Shown: positions 19,942 through 31,720 of the stretch, one piece after another
Numbering within the stretch: position 1 is the stretch's first letter
How the letters are laid out: each line of letters opens with the position of its first letter
Origin: Aspidapion aeneum
Lineage: Eukaryota; Arthropoda; Insecta; Coleoptera; Brentidae
Length of the DNA: 64,000 nucleotides
Direction of reading: 5' to 3'
NCBI GenBank assembly: GCA_963576565.1
Contig: OY755039.1
Span: 72,124,771 to 72,188,770 of the forward strand
The notes under the pieces: model-generated
Told to the model about the DNA's origin: nothing
Databases searched by the model: none
Seen by the model: only the letters and a program-made list of their open reading frames with translations
Translations under genes and position numbers: made by a program

Positions 19942-22560
19942 GGACGTATAGTCTATGGACAAATCAAGTTTCGTGTGAAAGTCGTGCTAACTCTCTGCCG
20001 ATAAGCTAACTTTGTTAAGGACGTCCCATATATCAGGTTTTGACTTGTTGTCATTCTGGTAAATGCGGTTTTTGAAAGATATGGCGGATTCAAAACGGCG
20101 GAAAGGCGTATCTTTAAAAAAATTGTAACTTTTTATTTATTATCCGATTTTCATGGAACAAAATTTAAAATACTTGCTTTGTAATTTACTTAAAAATGTA
20201 TTGGTCAGAAAATATGTATTTTTTTGTATTTGTCAAAAAAATTAAAAAATTTAAAAAAAAAGGTAATTTTTTTTTATTTTTTATATTTTATTTCTAAAAC
20301 TATTGTAGCTAGAAAAAAAAGTATGTACCGAAAAGATAGCTATTTTGATTCTTTATTCAAATCTGGTTCAAGTTTTCCAATGCTTTAATTAGTTTTTAAG
20401 TTATTTTAAAATAACTGGAAAAAAAATAGGGGTCTTTGGGGTATATTTAAAAATTATGCTTTTAATGAAAACCATAAGAACCTTTTGAAAGTAACTTAAA
20501 TTTGTTTAACATACCTAGCAGATCAGGTTTTGACTTCTTGTCATTGTGATAATCACGCCTTTTTTTAAATATGGCGGATTCAATATGGCGGAAAAGCATA
20601 TTTAAAAACAAATTGTATCTTTTATTTTTTATCCGATTTTAATACAACAAAGGTTAAATTACTTGATTTAAAATATATTAAAAAAATACTTTTTAAAAAA
20701 TGTATTTTTTTTAATATTCGAAAAAAAAATCGGGTAAAACATGTGACAAAAATGTTTTTATTTATTTTATTTTTTAATTGACCCCCATATACGGACGTCG
20801 CTGAAGGGTTTGTCATTAATTAAACCCCACTGACATACACATTGTTAAAAATAAAATTTTATTTCCTACAGTAAAGTATAAAACACATTTTTGGCAATTG
20901 AGCTTAGTTTCTGAGAAAATTGGAAAAAACTTGTAACAGAATTAATTTGTTTGGTGATTTGTAAAAATTGATTTTAGTTTCACAGGCCTGTGAAGTTTTA
21001 ATCTAAAGATAAATCTTACACTATTATACACGTTTAAAGGGAAATTTTATTGTCTACAATCGACTATAGGCCACAATTTTTGATAGAGAGCTTGGTTTTT
21101 AAGATAATCGGGTAAAACCTATGTGGTTTCTTTAATTTTTTTATATTTTCTTAATAAACGGAAGCCGCTGGAGAGTTTGTCATTAGCCTGACCCCACTGA
21201 CTAATACATTGTTAAAAAGGAAATTTTATTTTCTACAATAAACGGTAAAATAATTTTTTTTCCAAAAAGCTTAATTTTTGAGAAAATTGGATAAAACTTG
21301 CAAAAAATTGATAAATTTTGTGATTTTTCAAAATTGATTCTATTTACGTAATTTTATTATCTATAACAAAGACTGTATTTTTTGATTTATAGTTCGGTTT
21401 TTAAGAAAATCGGGTAAAACCTGTAATAAACATGTTTCTTTTTTAAATTTACACTACCTCAATAAACGGATGCCGCTGGAGAGTTTGTCATTAGTCGTAC
21501 CCCACTGTAAGTTTAGTTTTTAAGAAAATTTTAAAAAAATCTACAAATTTCAAGTCTGGGGGATTTTCGGGGATTTTCCAGCTAAAATTTAAAAAACTAA
21601 TATAATTTTATTTTTAAATTTGATTTTACACATTTTTAATCCATTTCTATGTCATGGTGTCTTAGGGCGTCAACTTAGTTACATTTTTAGAAATTCGAAC
21701 ACGACTATATTAGGAGGGGGGATAAAAAATATTGGACCAAAAACTTGCCCGGCAACATCCAAATCGTAAGTCTGTGACCTATTCTCAGCTAGGATCCATT
21801 GTCAAATTGCGGTCCTCATATTTGGCATACTCAACTACCTCTAGCACCTGCACTATATTGTAAAAACTTTCGTCTATTGATAGTCACTTTCAAAAATAAC
21901 AATAACAACGTTGTTTGATAATGTCCATCAAACAACGATAACAATAATAATAGAAATCACCTATTTTACTAGACGCCTCAGCTGCGTAAAACCGCGCGCC
22001 GCCTTATAGGCATCCGCGTACGGTTATACACGTTCGGTAGTCGTTTTGGTGACAACAAATGTTTTTTTATTGAAATAAATATAAAATATACATCTATATA
22101 AGACTTATATACACCAAATTAAAGAAAAATGTTCATTCTATAACTTTTATTTAAACTTTTTTTTTAAATTTTGCTTTGGTGTTTTTAAGAATGTAGGTTA
22201 AACTTTACTAGCTATACAAAAAAAAGTAAAAATTCAGTTATTTTTTTCTAAAAAAAAAGAAGCAACATTTTGAAAAATATAATAGAAAGTTGGTTTATTG
22301 CGGGTGTTTACTGATTCATTTGCCATTTTTTGGAACCCGCTACGATTATTTCTAAGAAAGGTACTTCGTTTTAAAAAGTATCGTGCAAAAAAAAGTGGTG
22401 GGGGCCATATCTTTAAAAAACGCATTTACCAGAATGACAACAAGTCAAAACCTGATCTATGGAGTGCCCTTAACAAACTTGGCTTATCGGCAAAAAGTTG
22501 GCACGACTTGCACACGAAACCCCCTTTTAGGCCGATTTGTCCATAGACTAGTATGTAACG
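19942..22560. mobile_element. Foldback / TIR element of about 2.6 kb
   Basis: The left end (19948-20085: TAGTCTATGGACAAATC ... TTTCGTGTG.AAGTCGTGC ... CAGGTTTTGACTTGTTGTC ... GGTAAATGCG) is matched in reverse at 22405-22555. The arms are at least 140 bases and extend inward with more divergence. A second copy of the arm's inner phrase (CAGGTTTTGACTTCTTGTC, ATGGCGGATTCAA) lies at 20522-20600 in direct order. The retroviral insertion sits exactly at the left end. Frames at 22298-22565 are parts of the arm, not genes. No transposase. Confidence 0.7.
20780..21540 (+). repeat. Satellite-like internal units of the foldback element
   Basis: The phrase ACGGAYGYCGCTGRAGRGTTTGTCATTA recurs near 20795, 21163 and 21474. 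Each is followed by CCCCACTG and then AAATTTTATTNNCTACA. The same unit recurs at 27297 and 27671 in the 26.4-28.1 kb element, and its parts recur in the 54-56 kb element. These are old tandem monomers of about 300-380 bp. Confidence 0.65.
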
Positions 22561-22669
22561 ATTGATTCACGAAAAATTCACAGTTGCGCGCAGAAGTTAC
22601 ACATTATCTACATCATGTTTTGTGGAATAACCTTAACATCTATATTGGAAATGGTAAATCACTTATAGC

Positions 22670-22915
22670 CCGTTGCCGGGAAAACATGTGACGCGACAAT
22701 TTTTTTCTTTCACAAATTTACGGCAACTAATGCATATATTGCGAATTTCCAGTTCTTAAGTGGTAAGCTAAGTTGAGACGCAATTTAGGGAAAACGTGTG
22801 GCGCGACAAAATTTTCGTTTTCACTACAAATTTACCACAATAGATTAGTTTTTAAAAATTTAAATTTTTTCTAGGGTGGTGGTGCTAAGTTGAGACGGTT
22901 GAGACTCAACTGACT
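22670..22915 (+). repeat. Imperfect direct duplication of about 115 bp
   Basis: GGGAAAACATGTGACGCGAC ... ACAAATTTAC ... GTAAGCTAAGTTGAGACG is followed by a second version beginning near 22790. A reverse fragment of the same sequence is at 10190-10265. No coding. Confidence 0.6.
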
Positions 22916-23021
22916 GCTTATCCTTTAATATTAACATACGAAAGAAATTAAAACTAAGTCGTTTATTTTCCATTAATAAAGAAAGGCAGTATTAGGGACT
23001 TATTGCAATAAAGCCAGGCAG

Positions 23022-24600
23022 TGATAGTGCCGGGCACTATTCTGACAGATTCGCATTATAAAAACAAAAAAAAAGGAAAAAAGTACCATAGCTCTCAATA
23101 TTAACGGAACTGACATCCAACAATCAGATGAAACGAAATTCCTAGGACTAATTTTAACTAGGCTCCTTGACTGGCAGAGTCACGAGAGTGAGATAAGCAA
23201 AAAAATTACATCGGCCAACTTTGCAATATACAATATAATAGACATTGTCGGCAAGGGATCTGTGGTTCAATTTTATTATGCCTATGTACATTCACGAATA
23301 GCTTATGGTATAATCTTCTGGGGCTCCCATAAAGAAACAATGCAGAGAATATTTGTTGTACAAAAGAGAATAATCAGGACTTTTTGTTGTGCCCAATATC
23401 TGGAACATTGCGCTCCATTATTCCGGAGGCTGGGCATAATGACGGTCCACTAATTGTATATGTACAAAATATAAAAATAAAAACCTGTTTCAGAAAAAAC
23501 AATGACATAAACTTCAAAAATGAAATAATACCAACACATAGAAACAAACTGTATGAGGATAGTCCTTACTATACGTGTGTTAAAATGTACAATGCAGTGC
23601 CTGGTGAGGTGAAGGGGTTAGAGGTCTACGGGAGGTTAAAGGAGAGAATAAAGCAATTTTGAAGTGTAAACTTCTTTAGGCGCGTTTAGCAGTTTTTGTT
23701 GGTAGTGAATTCAACTGAGCCATCAGGCTCGGCTATGTAACGCTCATTCAGGTGAAATCGACTCGAGTCGACTAACTGTGAGAAACATTCAGCGAGCAAT
23801 ATGATGATGCAGAAGAAGATGAAGGCCAGTACACAGAAGAGTTCGGTTCGGTCCGCTTTGCAGAATATGTTATGGGCCAATACACTTTTGCCGTGTGGTC
23901 TTAAGCACACAATTTTTTTTTTGCATTTTTTACTCAGCATCCATTTTACTCCATAAATAAATTCTTAAACCATTTAAATAAAATAGGTACATATGGATAT
24001 AGCTGTGCTTACTGTTGATATAAAGTGAAGATTTGTATTATGTGATTTACTATATGATTTTAACTACTATGTGATCGCAAAGACCTGTTAAATTAAGAAA
24101 TTGAATATTGTATCTTGGTGTGTCAAAAATTGTTTTTAGGCCTTCTAGCATACTCTAGTATATGTATGTGTGTGTATGTATGCTAGTATTTTAACAATAA
24201 ATTGTATTTTTTTAAATATTTTAAGTGACGAACTTATATTACTATGTAATCAAAAAAGGAATTAATAAATCGAAATCGAAATCGAAATCGAAATCAAAAT
24301 TGAAATTGAAAAAAATTGAAACAGCTGTCTTATTTCAAAATTAAGGCTTTGTGTATTAGAAGAGCCGGAATTAATTTTGCCGCCATTATTAATGAAAAAT
24401 AACAACTGGATTTATAAATTTAAGTTTGGTATGTCAATTTTAAAATTGAAATAAGTGCCGGGCACTATTCTGACAGTTTTGCATTATACGAACAGCTGTC
24501 TTCTTTCAAAATTAGGCCTATAATATTGCCGCCTTTATTAATGGAAAATAAACAACTGGAAATATAAATTCGACTTCGATATGTCAATTTTGAAGGATCA
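23022..24600 (+). repeat. Two-unit repeat interrupted by the LINE insertion
   Basis: GTGCCGGGCACTATTCTGACAG occurs at about 23022 and 24453. ACAGCTGTCTT.TTTCAAAATTA occurs at about 24322 and 24494, each followed by GCCGCC.TTATTAATG and ATGTCAATTTT. So a unit of about 170 bp stands in tandem, and the LINE has landed inside the first unit. Confidence 0.6.
23070..24320 (+). pseudogene. LINE 3' half (CR1/Jockey-like) with GAAATC tail
   Basis: The frames read 'DETKFLGLILTRLLDWQSH', 'FYYAYVHSRIAYGIIFWG', 'FVVQKRIIRTFCCAQ' and 'SPYYTCVKMYNAVPGEVKGL', the RT thumb and C-terminal region typical of CR1/Jockey-type LINEs. It is broken by a frame change near 23450 and ends at TGA 23660. A 3' untranslated region follows, closing in (GAAATC)n-type repeats at about 24270-24315, the usual microsatellite tail. 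Palm and endonuclease are missing (5' truncation). A fragment of its 3' region (GCCGTGTGGTCTTAAGCACA) recurs at 34147. Confidence 0.8.
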
Positions 24601-24759
24601 ACTGTTGAAACATCCGTGTCAACAGGTTAAGCCGGTTAAGCTTTGTTGTAGGTGGGGGCTGATTTAACTGTACTAAGTTTTTTGGTTAGAAAAGCCCGAA
24701 TTAAACAAGAATATATAATAAAATCAAAAACTACACCAAACCTTTGTCGTCTTCTTTAG

Positions 24760-24858
24760 GAGCTGGTCATTACAAGGGGGGATATGGCAGAAGTATAGAC
24801 GGCGATGAAAAAATTTTAACCGATGAGGAAATGCTAATGTTTTTGAGTTATTTAACAG
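24760..24858 (+). CDS. Host gene 1, second visible exon
   Basis: Acceptor TCTTCTTTAG ends at 24759 and donor GTAAGT starts at 24859. The exon is 99 bp, phase 1 in and phase 1 out. It reads AGHYKGGYGRSIDGDEKI then LTDEEMLMFLSYLTG, joining in frame to the exon at 5997-6175 (split Gly codon G|GA) and to that at 29257 (again G|GA). The Gly/Tyr-rich start follows the hydrophobic segment of the previous exon. The rest is an acidic helix leading into the cysteine domain. Both splice signals are strong. No ATG is needed. Confidence 0.75.
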
Positions 24859-25009
24859 GTAAGTGAACGTAAAAACTCAACATCTTCTTTATCTTCTCAC
24901 AGGGTTATAGTGGTTGTACGTTATCCCTTAACTTTTCAACTAGTGCCAAAATCAAAAAAATTCAGTGGTAGAAAAAATTATAACACCCTAAAGATCGGCA
25001 AAAAGTTAT

Positions 25010-25600
25010 TTTGTAAAAGCGTATCTGGATGTCGGCAATGTTACTTTTATATATATTTACATTTATAGGGGAGGGAATTAAATTAAAATTTTGGTGTTTT
25101 TAAATTTTTTCCTATAGTTTTATCAGTCTTAAAAAGCTCTTCTCTCAAGCGTTTCTGGAAGTGGGCAGTGTTAATTTTACATTACTTTACATTTATAGGG
25201 GAGGGAAGTAAATTAGAATTTTGGGGTGTTTTAATTTTTTTCTATAGCTTTATCATAGTTCCTATCAGTCTTCCAAAGCTCAGCTCTCTAACGTGTCTGG
25301 AAGTGGAGAATATTACTGTAAATAACTTTACATTTATAGGGGGGGAAGTTGATTAAAATTTGTGGTTTTTAAATTTTTTCCTATAGTTTTATCATAGTTC
25401 CTATCAGTCTGCCAAAGCTCAGCTCTCTAGCATTTCTGGAAGTGGGCAATGTTACTTGTACATAACTTTTATGTCTAGGGGAGGGGAGTAAATTAGAATT
25501 TTGGGGTTTTGTTCCAGAGGTTTGGTGATAATTTCTATCAGTCTGCCAAATTTCAGCTTTGTAGTATGTCTGGAAGTACAGTAGAATTTTGATGATCTAT
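25010..25600 (+). repeat. Tandem repeat, 4 units of about 130-141 bp
   Basis: ACATTTATAGGGGAGGG recurs at about 25060, 25190, 25331 and (as ATGTCTAGGGGAGGGG) 25471. Each is followed by AATTTTGG.GTTTT, CCTATAGTTTTATCA, CAGTCTNCCAAAGCTCAGCTCTC and TCTGGAAGTGG. It lies in the second intron of gene 1. The frame 25168-25356 is a by-product. Confidence 0.85.
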
Positions 25601-25914
25601 ACATGAGTGATTGGCAATTTCGACTTTTTTTGAAATTTCGTAACTACTTTACTACTTTATGGAAGTTCATGAAACTTAGAGGGGTTGATAACTTTTTGAA
25701 GGGGTCCGACTGTGCAAAGCTTGAGATTCGTAGCTCATTCCGAAGTAGGGTTTTAGATAGGTCAAATATGGGCTGAAATGTTTCAAGAAAAGATGGTAAG
25801 GCAGCGCGAACTCAGATATTTTTTTCATCGGTTTCCGTATTTTTTTGTGTCTGTGCGAAAAAATGCAACGTTTTTATATATCATCACCCTAATTCTAAAA
25901 CGTTGGGTTACAAC

Positions 25915-26135
25915 TCAACAAAATTTTACAGGAATAAGAAAAGTTTGAAGCAAATTATATAGCATAAGCATTATTCGACTTATTAGAAATCGCGGAAATG
26001 ACCGTTTAATATTTTTTTTTGGTTGCGAGGATTTAGCAGCATATAGCTATGCATAATTACTAACCTTTGCTGCAAAAATATGAATTTTCATATTTTTGTG
26101 CGTTACGAAGTGGCAGAATTAGGGTATCGATATAA
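25915..26135 (+). repeat. Dispersed repeat, copy B (pairs with 1-180)
   Basis: See the first feature. Here the block is longer by an insertion of about 40 bases near 26045-26090. Confidence 0.7.
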
Positions 26136-26389
26136 GGACACCCTGGATAAGTAGGTTTGATCAAATATACAGATTACTTTTTTATTTTATATGCCGGTGT
26201 AAATATTACCTACGACCGGACCCTAGGGTAAGAAAAAATATCTTACTCCACGCCTACGACCCACCAATATTAATAGTCGAATGGCCCATTTATGCTCTTA
26301 GGATAATTATATGAACCTAGACGTAAATCATAATAGTCAGAGCATATTATTTTAAAAGGCTTTTTCCGTTTTCGGTCTGGAAGCAAATC

Positions 26390-28100
26390 ATACTACTTTT
26401 TGGCAACGGACCATTTCCCCCTAATTTGACCCCGCTGAATCCGAATATCTCTGTTGCCAACTCGAAAAATATACAGGGACGGAGAAAATCCCCCCAAACC
26501 CCCAAAAACCTGTTTTTTTCAGTTTTATGCAATTTTCTCGAAAACTAACCTTTTTATCAAAAATTGCAAACAACAGTTTTTGTGGAGAATAAAATTCCCT
26601 TTCCAACGATGTATTGGCCAATAAGGTTAGGAAAAGCAAGTAGCTCTTCAGTGGCGTACGTAAATTGGGATTATTTAGAAAAAACATGTTTATTATAGGT
26701 TTTTCAAAATTTTCTCAAAAACTACACTTTTTAGGGAAAAATATATAGTATAGTTTATTGTAGAACATAACATTTTCTTTTAAAAACTTTATTAAAATGT
26801 CGGGTTGTTGCCATATTTAAGGCTTCAGGGGCGTACTAATATAAACTTATTTTCAAAAATAACTGAAATAATCAGTTTCTCTTGCATATTTAAATATCTT
26901 TTCTGACTAAGATTTTCGTATCAAGTCGAATTGACGTGTCCAGTCGATGTGTACCCGCGGCCGTACTTGCGATCTTTTGTACTTTCGACCTTATTTTTTC
27001 GACCTTTTGTACTTTCGACTTTTTGTACTTTCGACCTTTTATCCGCCGCTCTTTATTATCCACCAAAAAGCTAATAGGACACAAAATTGATTAGTTTGGA
27101 TTGATCCTAAATAATTTCTTTAAATTAAGAACACCACTGGAGCGGTAAATATAAAATAACTTCCACTTCGTTATACATCATTTGAAAGGAAAATTTATTG
27201 GCTATGACGAAGTATAGAACACATTTTTTGATAAAGAGCTGGTATGAAAAACATGTTTTTTTTTTAATGATTTGTTGAAATCACCCCCATTGACGGACGT
27301 CGCTGGAGAGTTTGCTATAAGTCAAACCCCACCGAGTTTCACATTTCTAAAAAAGGAATTTTCCTGTCTACAAAAAAGTATAGAACAAGTTTTTTCATGT
27401 TAAGCTTAGTTTTTGAGAAAATTAGATAAAACTTGTAACAAAAATGGTTTATTTTCTGTTTTTTCAAAATTAATTTAATTTACGGATGCCCCTGAAGTTT
27501 TATTTATAAAACCGATTTAATCATGTTATACGTCATTTTGAAGGAAATTTTATTGAGTATACCAAAATCTTGTACATGGTTTTCTATAGATATTAGTTTT
27601 AAAAAAAATTAAAAAAATCTTGGAAAAAACATAGGTGTTTTTTCAACTTTTTTTAATTACTTCAATTAACGGACGCCGCTGGAGAGCTTGTTATTAGTCT
27701 AACTTTATTAAGTTATACCATGTTAAAAAGGGAATTTTATTGTCTACAATAAAGTATATTATACATTTTTCTCTTAGTAGCTTAGTTTTTAAGAAAATTT
27801 GAAACAACCTCAAACTTTCAGATTTTGGGGGGTCTGGGGGGGGTTTTTGGAGGTTTTTGCAGCCATTAAAAAAAAATTATATGTTATTATTTTTTAATTA
27901 TACAAATATATATTTTGAATGTACACCTGTGACAATTTGGGCTTTCCAGCGGCAATTTAAAATTCCGCCGCCATTTTGGCCGCCATCTTGAATATCTCAG
28001 CCCCTGTCAATATTTCGAGTTGGCAACAGGGATATTCGGATTCAGCGGAGTCAAAATAGGGGGAACTGCCCATTTGCCAAAAAGTAATATAAAATAGAAG
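26390..28100. mobile_element. Foldback / TIR element of about 1.7 kb
   Basis: The left arm (about 26397-26475: TTTTTGGCAA.GG.CCATTTCCCCCTA ... CCGCTGAATCCGAATATC ... GTTGCCAACTCGAAA) is mirrored at about 28010-28085 (TTTCGAGTTGGCAACAGG, ATATTCGGATTCAGCGG, TTGCCAAAAAG). The interior holds the same satellite units as the 20-22.5 kb element (27297 and 27671) and a small patch of TTTTGTACTTTCGACC repeats (26965-27050). No protein-coding content; the open frames inside are in repeat arms. Confidence 0.7.
26965..27050 (+). repeat. Short minisatellite, TTTTGTACTTTCGACC units
   Basis: Five or six 15-16 base units (CTTTTGTACTTTCGACC and variants), of the same style as those at 590-1140 and 36368-37310. 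It probably travelled with the foldback element. Confidence 0.75.
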
Positions 28101-28949
28101 CATTTTAAGTGGATTTTCCCGAATCTTGCCTGAACTATAAGAGGTTTTAAACAAAATTTATTTATATTTACGAAAATTACAAATGTTACTGTTTTCATAA
28201 TTTTTAAAGTTTTTATAAATTTCAATAAAAAAATTTCAAATATTTTCAAAATTCTAAAAAAATTTCAAAATTTACATAACTTAGGAATAGGAGCCAAAGT
28301 ACAGACGGTGATAAAGGAGGTTATTTCTAATAAAAAAGTTTAACATGGGGCTCGATTAACACGCATCTGTTTTTTTAGATATACGATTTTTAAAGTTATG
28401 AGTGGAGGAACAAAGGTTTAAAAAAAAGAAATATTATCACAGTCAAATGAATAGTTAGCAATAATTGTTATTCAGAAAAAAATTATATCATTCGATGATA
28501 AAATTAGATATAGGCTATCAAAATAACTTCAAAAAATGTATAAAAAATAAAAATCTTTAAAAAAATTTATTTTTGCTTACTTATTATTTTTTTAAATATC
28601 AATGATATTTTATTAATATATCTCCATAGAGTAATATGGCATTATAAAAGTTTTTTCCAAGAATATAGTTTCTCCTGAGAAAAATTGAATTTTTTTAAAA
28701 TATTCTTATTTCCACTTATTGCTGTTGTTCTTATCCACGACTTTTAAAAGGTATTATTAAAACAGTGTAAACATCGCCAACTTTGATGCTCTGTATCTAG
28801 AAAGTTGCCCTATGGCCTCTAAAGTACACAACCCTATTTTGGTGAGCAAAATTAAGATGATCAAGTAACCTGTAACAGTAGGTACCATTCTACATCTAAG
28901 CACTATATTTATTTCATTGTGATTTTTTTATAGGTCAAAACTTTTCTTT
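28101..28949. other. Intron sequence, nothing recognised
   Basis: AT-rich, A/T homopolymer runs, no exon-like frame. Confidence 0.4.
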
Positions 28950-29140
28950 GTTTGATTTCCCTGTGCGCTGTTTTACTAGCTGCGCTTTTTTCTCTGCGCG
29001 CTTTTTTAGTATGCGCTTTGCTACGCGTGCGCTTTTTTCTGTGTAGCGTTTTTTCCTGTGCGGTTGCTTCCTTTTTGCTTTTTTCCTGTGCGTTTATTTA
29101 CGGTCACCGTTTTACCATTACCCCCCCCCCCCCCCCAGAA
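28950..29140 (+). repeat. Low-complexity TGCGCTTTTTT repeats and poly-C run
   Basis: About nine loose copies of TGCGCTTTTTT-like words lie between 28960 and 29095, followed by an uninterrupted run of about 16 C near 29121. The open frame at 28952-29173 is this repeat translated (Leu/Phe/Cys/Ala) and is not a gene. Confidence 0.7.
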
Positions 29141-29256
29141 TTTTGTCCCGGAACCGCCCTTGACGCCAGATGATGATTTTTAAAATTAGTCGTTACAAAT
29201 AAATGATTATCTTAGCTGGTGGTGTACTTGATATTAATACAAACTTTTGTATTTAG

Positions 29257-29501
29257 GAGCTCCTGGTCAAAACGAATGCCTCCAAAACGTAGCATGCCAT
29301 CAACCGCATCAAGCTAAGAAGTACGTTAACGCAGGCGACCTCCTACTTAAAACAGCCAAGCTATTCCAGCTGAATCCGGACATTAACTACGATTACGTAT
29401 TAAAAGAAGTGAAATCCGCTTCAAACGCTGGACTAGCTGGAGCAACCTGTAACACTAAGTTTAAGTGTAGCTATGAGAATAAGAACGGAGATGGACATTA
29501 G
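29257..29501 (+). CDS. Host gene 1, last exon with four-cysteine domain
   Basis: The acceptor is the tract TTTTGTATTTAG ending at 29256. The exon continues in phase 1 to the stop TAG at 29499-29501. The 81 residues contain C-x5-C (CLQNVAC), then 50 residues predicted largely helical (QAKKYVNAGDLLLKTAKLFQ and YDYVLKEVKSAS), then C-x5-C (CNTKFKC) near the end. Four cysteines in two pairs suggest two disulphides in a secreted or lumenal domain. The last exon of the opposite-strand gene at 34468-50160 shows almost the same spacing, so the two are probably homologous. Codon use is balanced and GC is higher than in the flanks, as for real coding DNA. I cannot name the family; an insect-specific secreted family is likely. 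The open frame formally starts a few codons upstream in the intron. Confidence 0.8.
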
Positions 29502-29559
29502 ATCTAGGCTTTTTTATTACAAGCTTTTATTTAGCTTCAGATGTTCTGTCTAACTAACT

Positions 29560-31060
29560 ATCTATCAAATCTTGTGAAGCGTTTTTGACATACTTCCCAT
29601 TATCCGATTTGGATGAAATTTGGTACCCAGATAGTGGTCCCAAGACAATACAACATTAAAAAACATATCCTCAATTTTGAGTAAGAGCGCCTGTGTGACG
29701 TCATAAATCAAAGATTGCGATTTTTTCCATGTTTTTTCACGAACTTTTGCTTTTACCTTTTGCCCCATAAACTTTCCAGAAAAAGCGTATAGGTTATGAT
29801 TTGTCTGCAATAGAACAACAGTTTAATAGTCGTCTTAATAAAGTTTTATATCCCAAGAACTATAAAAGAAATTGTAATTTTTTTAATTACTAAAAAAAAT
29901 ATAAATATTTAAAATTGATCAAGCAAGTTTAAGACTCCCTCGGTCGATTGGTGATGGATTACTTAATATTAGGTCGCCGGGTGCTTGCCTCGAAAGATGG
30001 AAGATTTTTTAATGTTTTTTCACAAACTTTGGCTTATAACTTTCGCGAAATTAGTTGCACAGAAAAACTGTAAATATGTTTTTTGTTTAAAAGAGACCAC
30101 TTATTATTATGGTAAAATTGGCTTTCTGGTTTAAAAACTAACAGAGATATTAAATTATTTTTTGGCAAAAAAAAAGATAACTTTTTTTGAATGTTGATAA
30201 AATGTTATATCTTTATTAGTTTTTAAGATATAAAGCTAATTACTTTACTATATTAATTGCTATTCTCTTGCAAATAAAGAACATATTTATAGTTTGTTTG
30301 AAACTCGTAGACAATGATTGTGTAGAAATAAAATTTCGGACTTCCATTGTCTTTATTTATTTTAAAACACGATGTTTCGGTTAGTAAGTATCTCTAACCG
30401 TTATCAAGTGTAAACTCAGTTTATAGTTTGTCCAATTTAGCAAAGTAATAAGCCAAAGTTTGTAAAAAAATGCCGCTATGTTTTGATTTATGACGTCATA
30501 TAGGCCCTCCTACTCAAATTTAAAGCAAACACCTGGTGAATGAAATTTGATTGATCCGTACCCAATTGACCGAGGGTAGTCTGAAACTTTCTTGATCAAT
30601 TTTGAATTTTTTAAAATAAAAAAATAACATTATCTTTTTTAGTTTTCTAATTAAACTGTTGTTCTAAAAAAGCAAAAGTTTATGGAAAAACTGAGCCAAA
30701 CACCCGGTGACTTAAAATTGAGTGATCCATAGCCAATCGATTTGGGGTAGTCTAAAACTTCCTTCCCATTTTTTTTGGTAAAAACTATTTTTTTGTATTT
30801 AAAAAAAAAATCTTGCTTCCTAGGTTTTAAGATATAAAGCTAATTTCTCTACTACCATAACTGCTGTTCCATTGCAAACAACAAAAAACGTATTAACAGT
30901 TTTTCTGTAAAATGAATTTTGCAAAAGTTATAAGCCAAAGTTTGTGAAAAAACATGAAAAAAGCCGCCATCGGATTTATGACATCACACCGGCCCTCCCA
31001 TTCAAATTGGACGCAAACACCCGGTGACTTAAAATTGTGTGATCAATTACCATAGGCCTC
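29560..31060. repeat. Repeat cluster with direct and inverted units
   Basis: The unit GCCAAAGTTTGTGAAAAAA ... TTATGACRTCAYANNGGCCC ... CAAACACCYGGTGA ... GGTAGTCT.AAACTT recurs directly near 30450-30590 and 30935-31050 (period about 485) and inverted near 29570-29760 and 29930-29990. The centre (30325-30430: AAAATTTCGGACTTCCATTG, ACACGATGTTTCGGTTAGTAAG) matches 37385-37480. It looks like a rearranged foldback element built of about 0.48-kb monomers. Confidence 0.6.
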
Positions 31061-31369
31061 TTAACTACGAGTAAAAATGATATACCTATAAGATGATTGC
31101 TTTACCATAAAAGGATTTATAGAATAAGAATTATCATATTTTTAATAGGTTATCTTTATTTAATTAAACCTCTGTTAAAATCTTTGATAGTGTAATACCG
31201 GCCTTACAGGTACGTAGGACATAATAGTATGGTTTGCGCATGTGCAGCAGTGAAACTAACGCTGCGACATCTGGCGGACAATCGTCGTAACATTACAATC
31301 CACGGTGTCTTAATTTTTTTAATTGGATGTAAAGCTAAATTTTGCACAATATTTCGGAAATTTATAAAT
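31061..31369. other. Intergenic, nothing recognised
   Basis: No exon, RNA or repeat pattern seen. Confidence 0.4.
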
Positions 31370-31720
31370 TTAACCTAGTCCAGTAAGCATATCACTATCA
31401 TCATATTCATGACTCAGTGATTGTTGGTTGAAATGTAATACCTTGTTTTCTTTGGATATTATATAAGAGAAAAACATCGTTTTTCTGTGCTTGTATCATG
31501 TTTTTAAATATTTTATTATCTTTTAAATTATTTTATTTATAATAATTTAATAATTAAAGTGTGCTTTTTTTCTGTGGTCAAAAACGAAAAATGTGTACAA
31601 AAACATTTTGTTAAAGTTAGGAAACTTAACCTGGTCAAGTATTCGTATCGCCAAGAACCATATTAATGACTCCATGATTGTTGGCTGAAATGCAATACTT
31701 TGTCGTGTTTAGTGTTCTTA
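31370..31720 (+). repeat. Direct repeat pair of about 80 bp, 255 bp apart
   Basis: AACCTAGTCCAGTAAGC...ATGACTC.GTGATTGTTGG.TGAAATG.AATAC.TTGT at about 31373-31455 recurs as AACCTGGTCAAGTATTC... at about 31628-31705, with about 80% identity by eye. The pair indicates an old tandem duplication. Confidence 0.6.

Larger units (their letters stand above)
6176..24759 (+). other. Intron of host gene 1 (18.6 kb, repeat-filled)
   Basis: This is the interval between donor 6176 (GTAAAA) and acceptor AG at 24758-24759. It contains the TCTCG-ended element, a LINE remnant, a complete errantivirus-like element in the same orientation as the gene, a 2.6-kb foldback element and a LINE 3' half. The intron call rests on matching phase and on the reading frame continuing in the next exons. 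Confidence 0.6.

Noticed and set aside
23686..23940. 84-codon - strand ORF with a hydrophobic stretch
   Set aside because: It lies in the 3' untranslated region of the LINE, on the opposite strand.
28952..29173. 73-codon Leu/Phe/Ala/Cys-rich ORF before the last exon of gene 1
   Set aside because: Translation of TGCGCTTTTTT low-complexity repeats, running into a poly-C tract.
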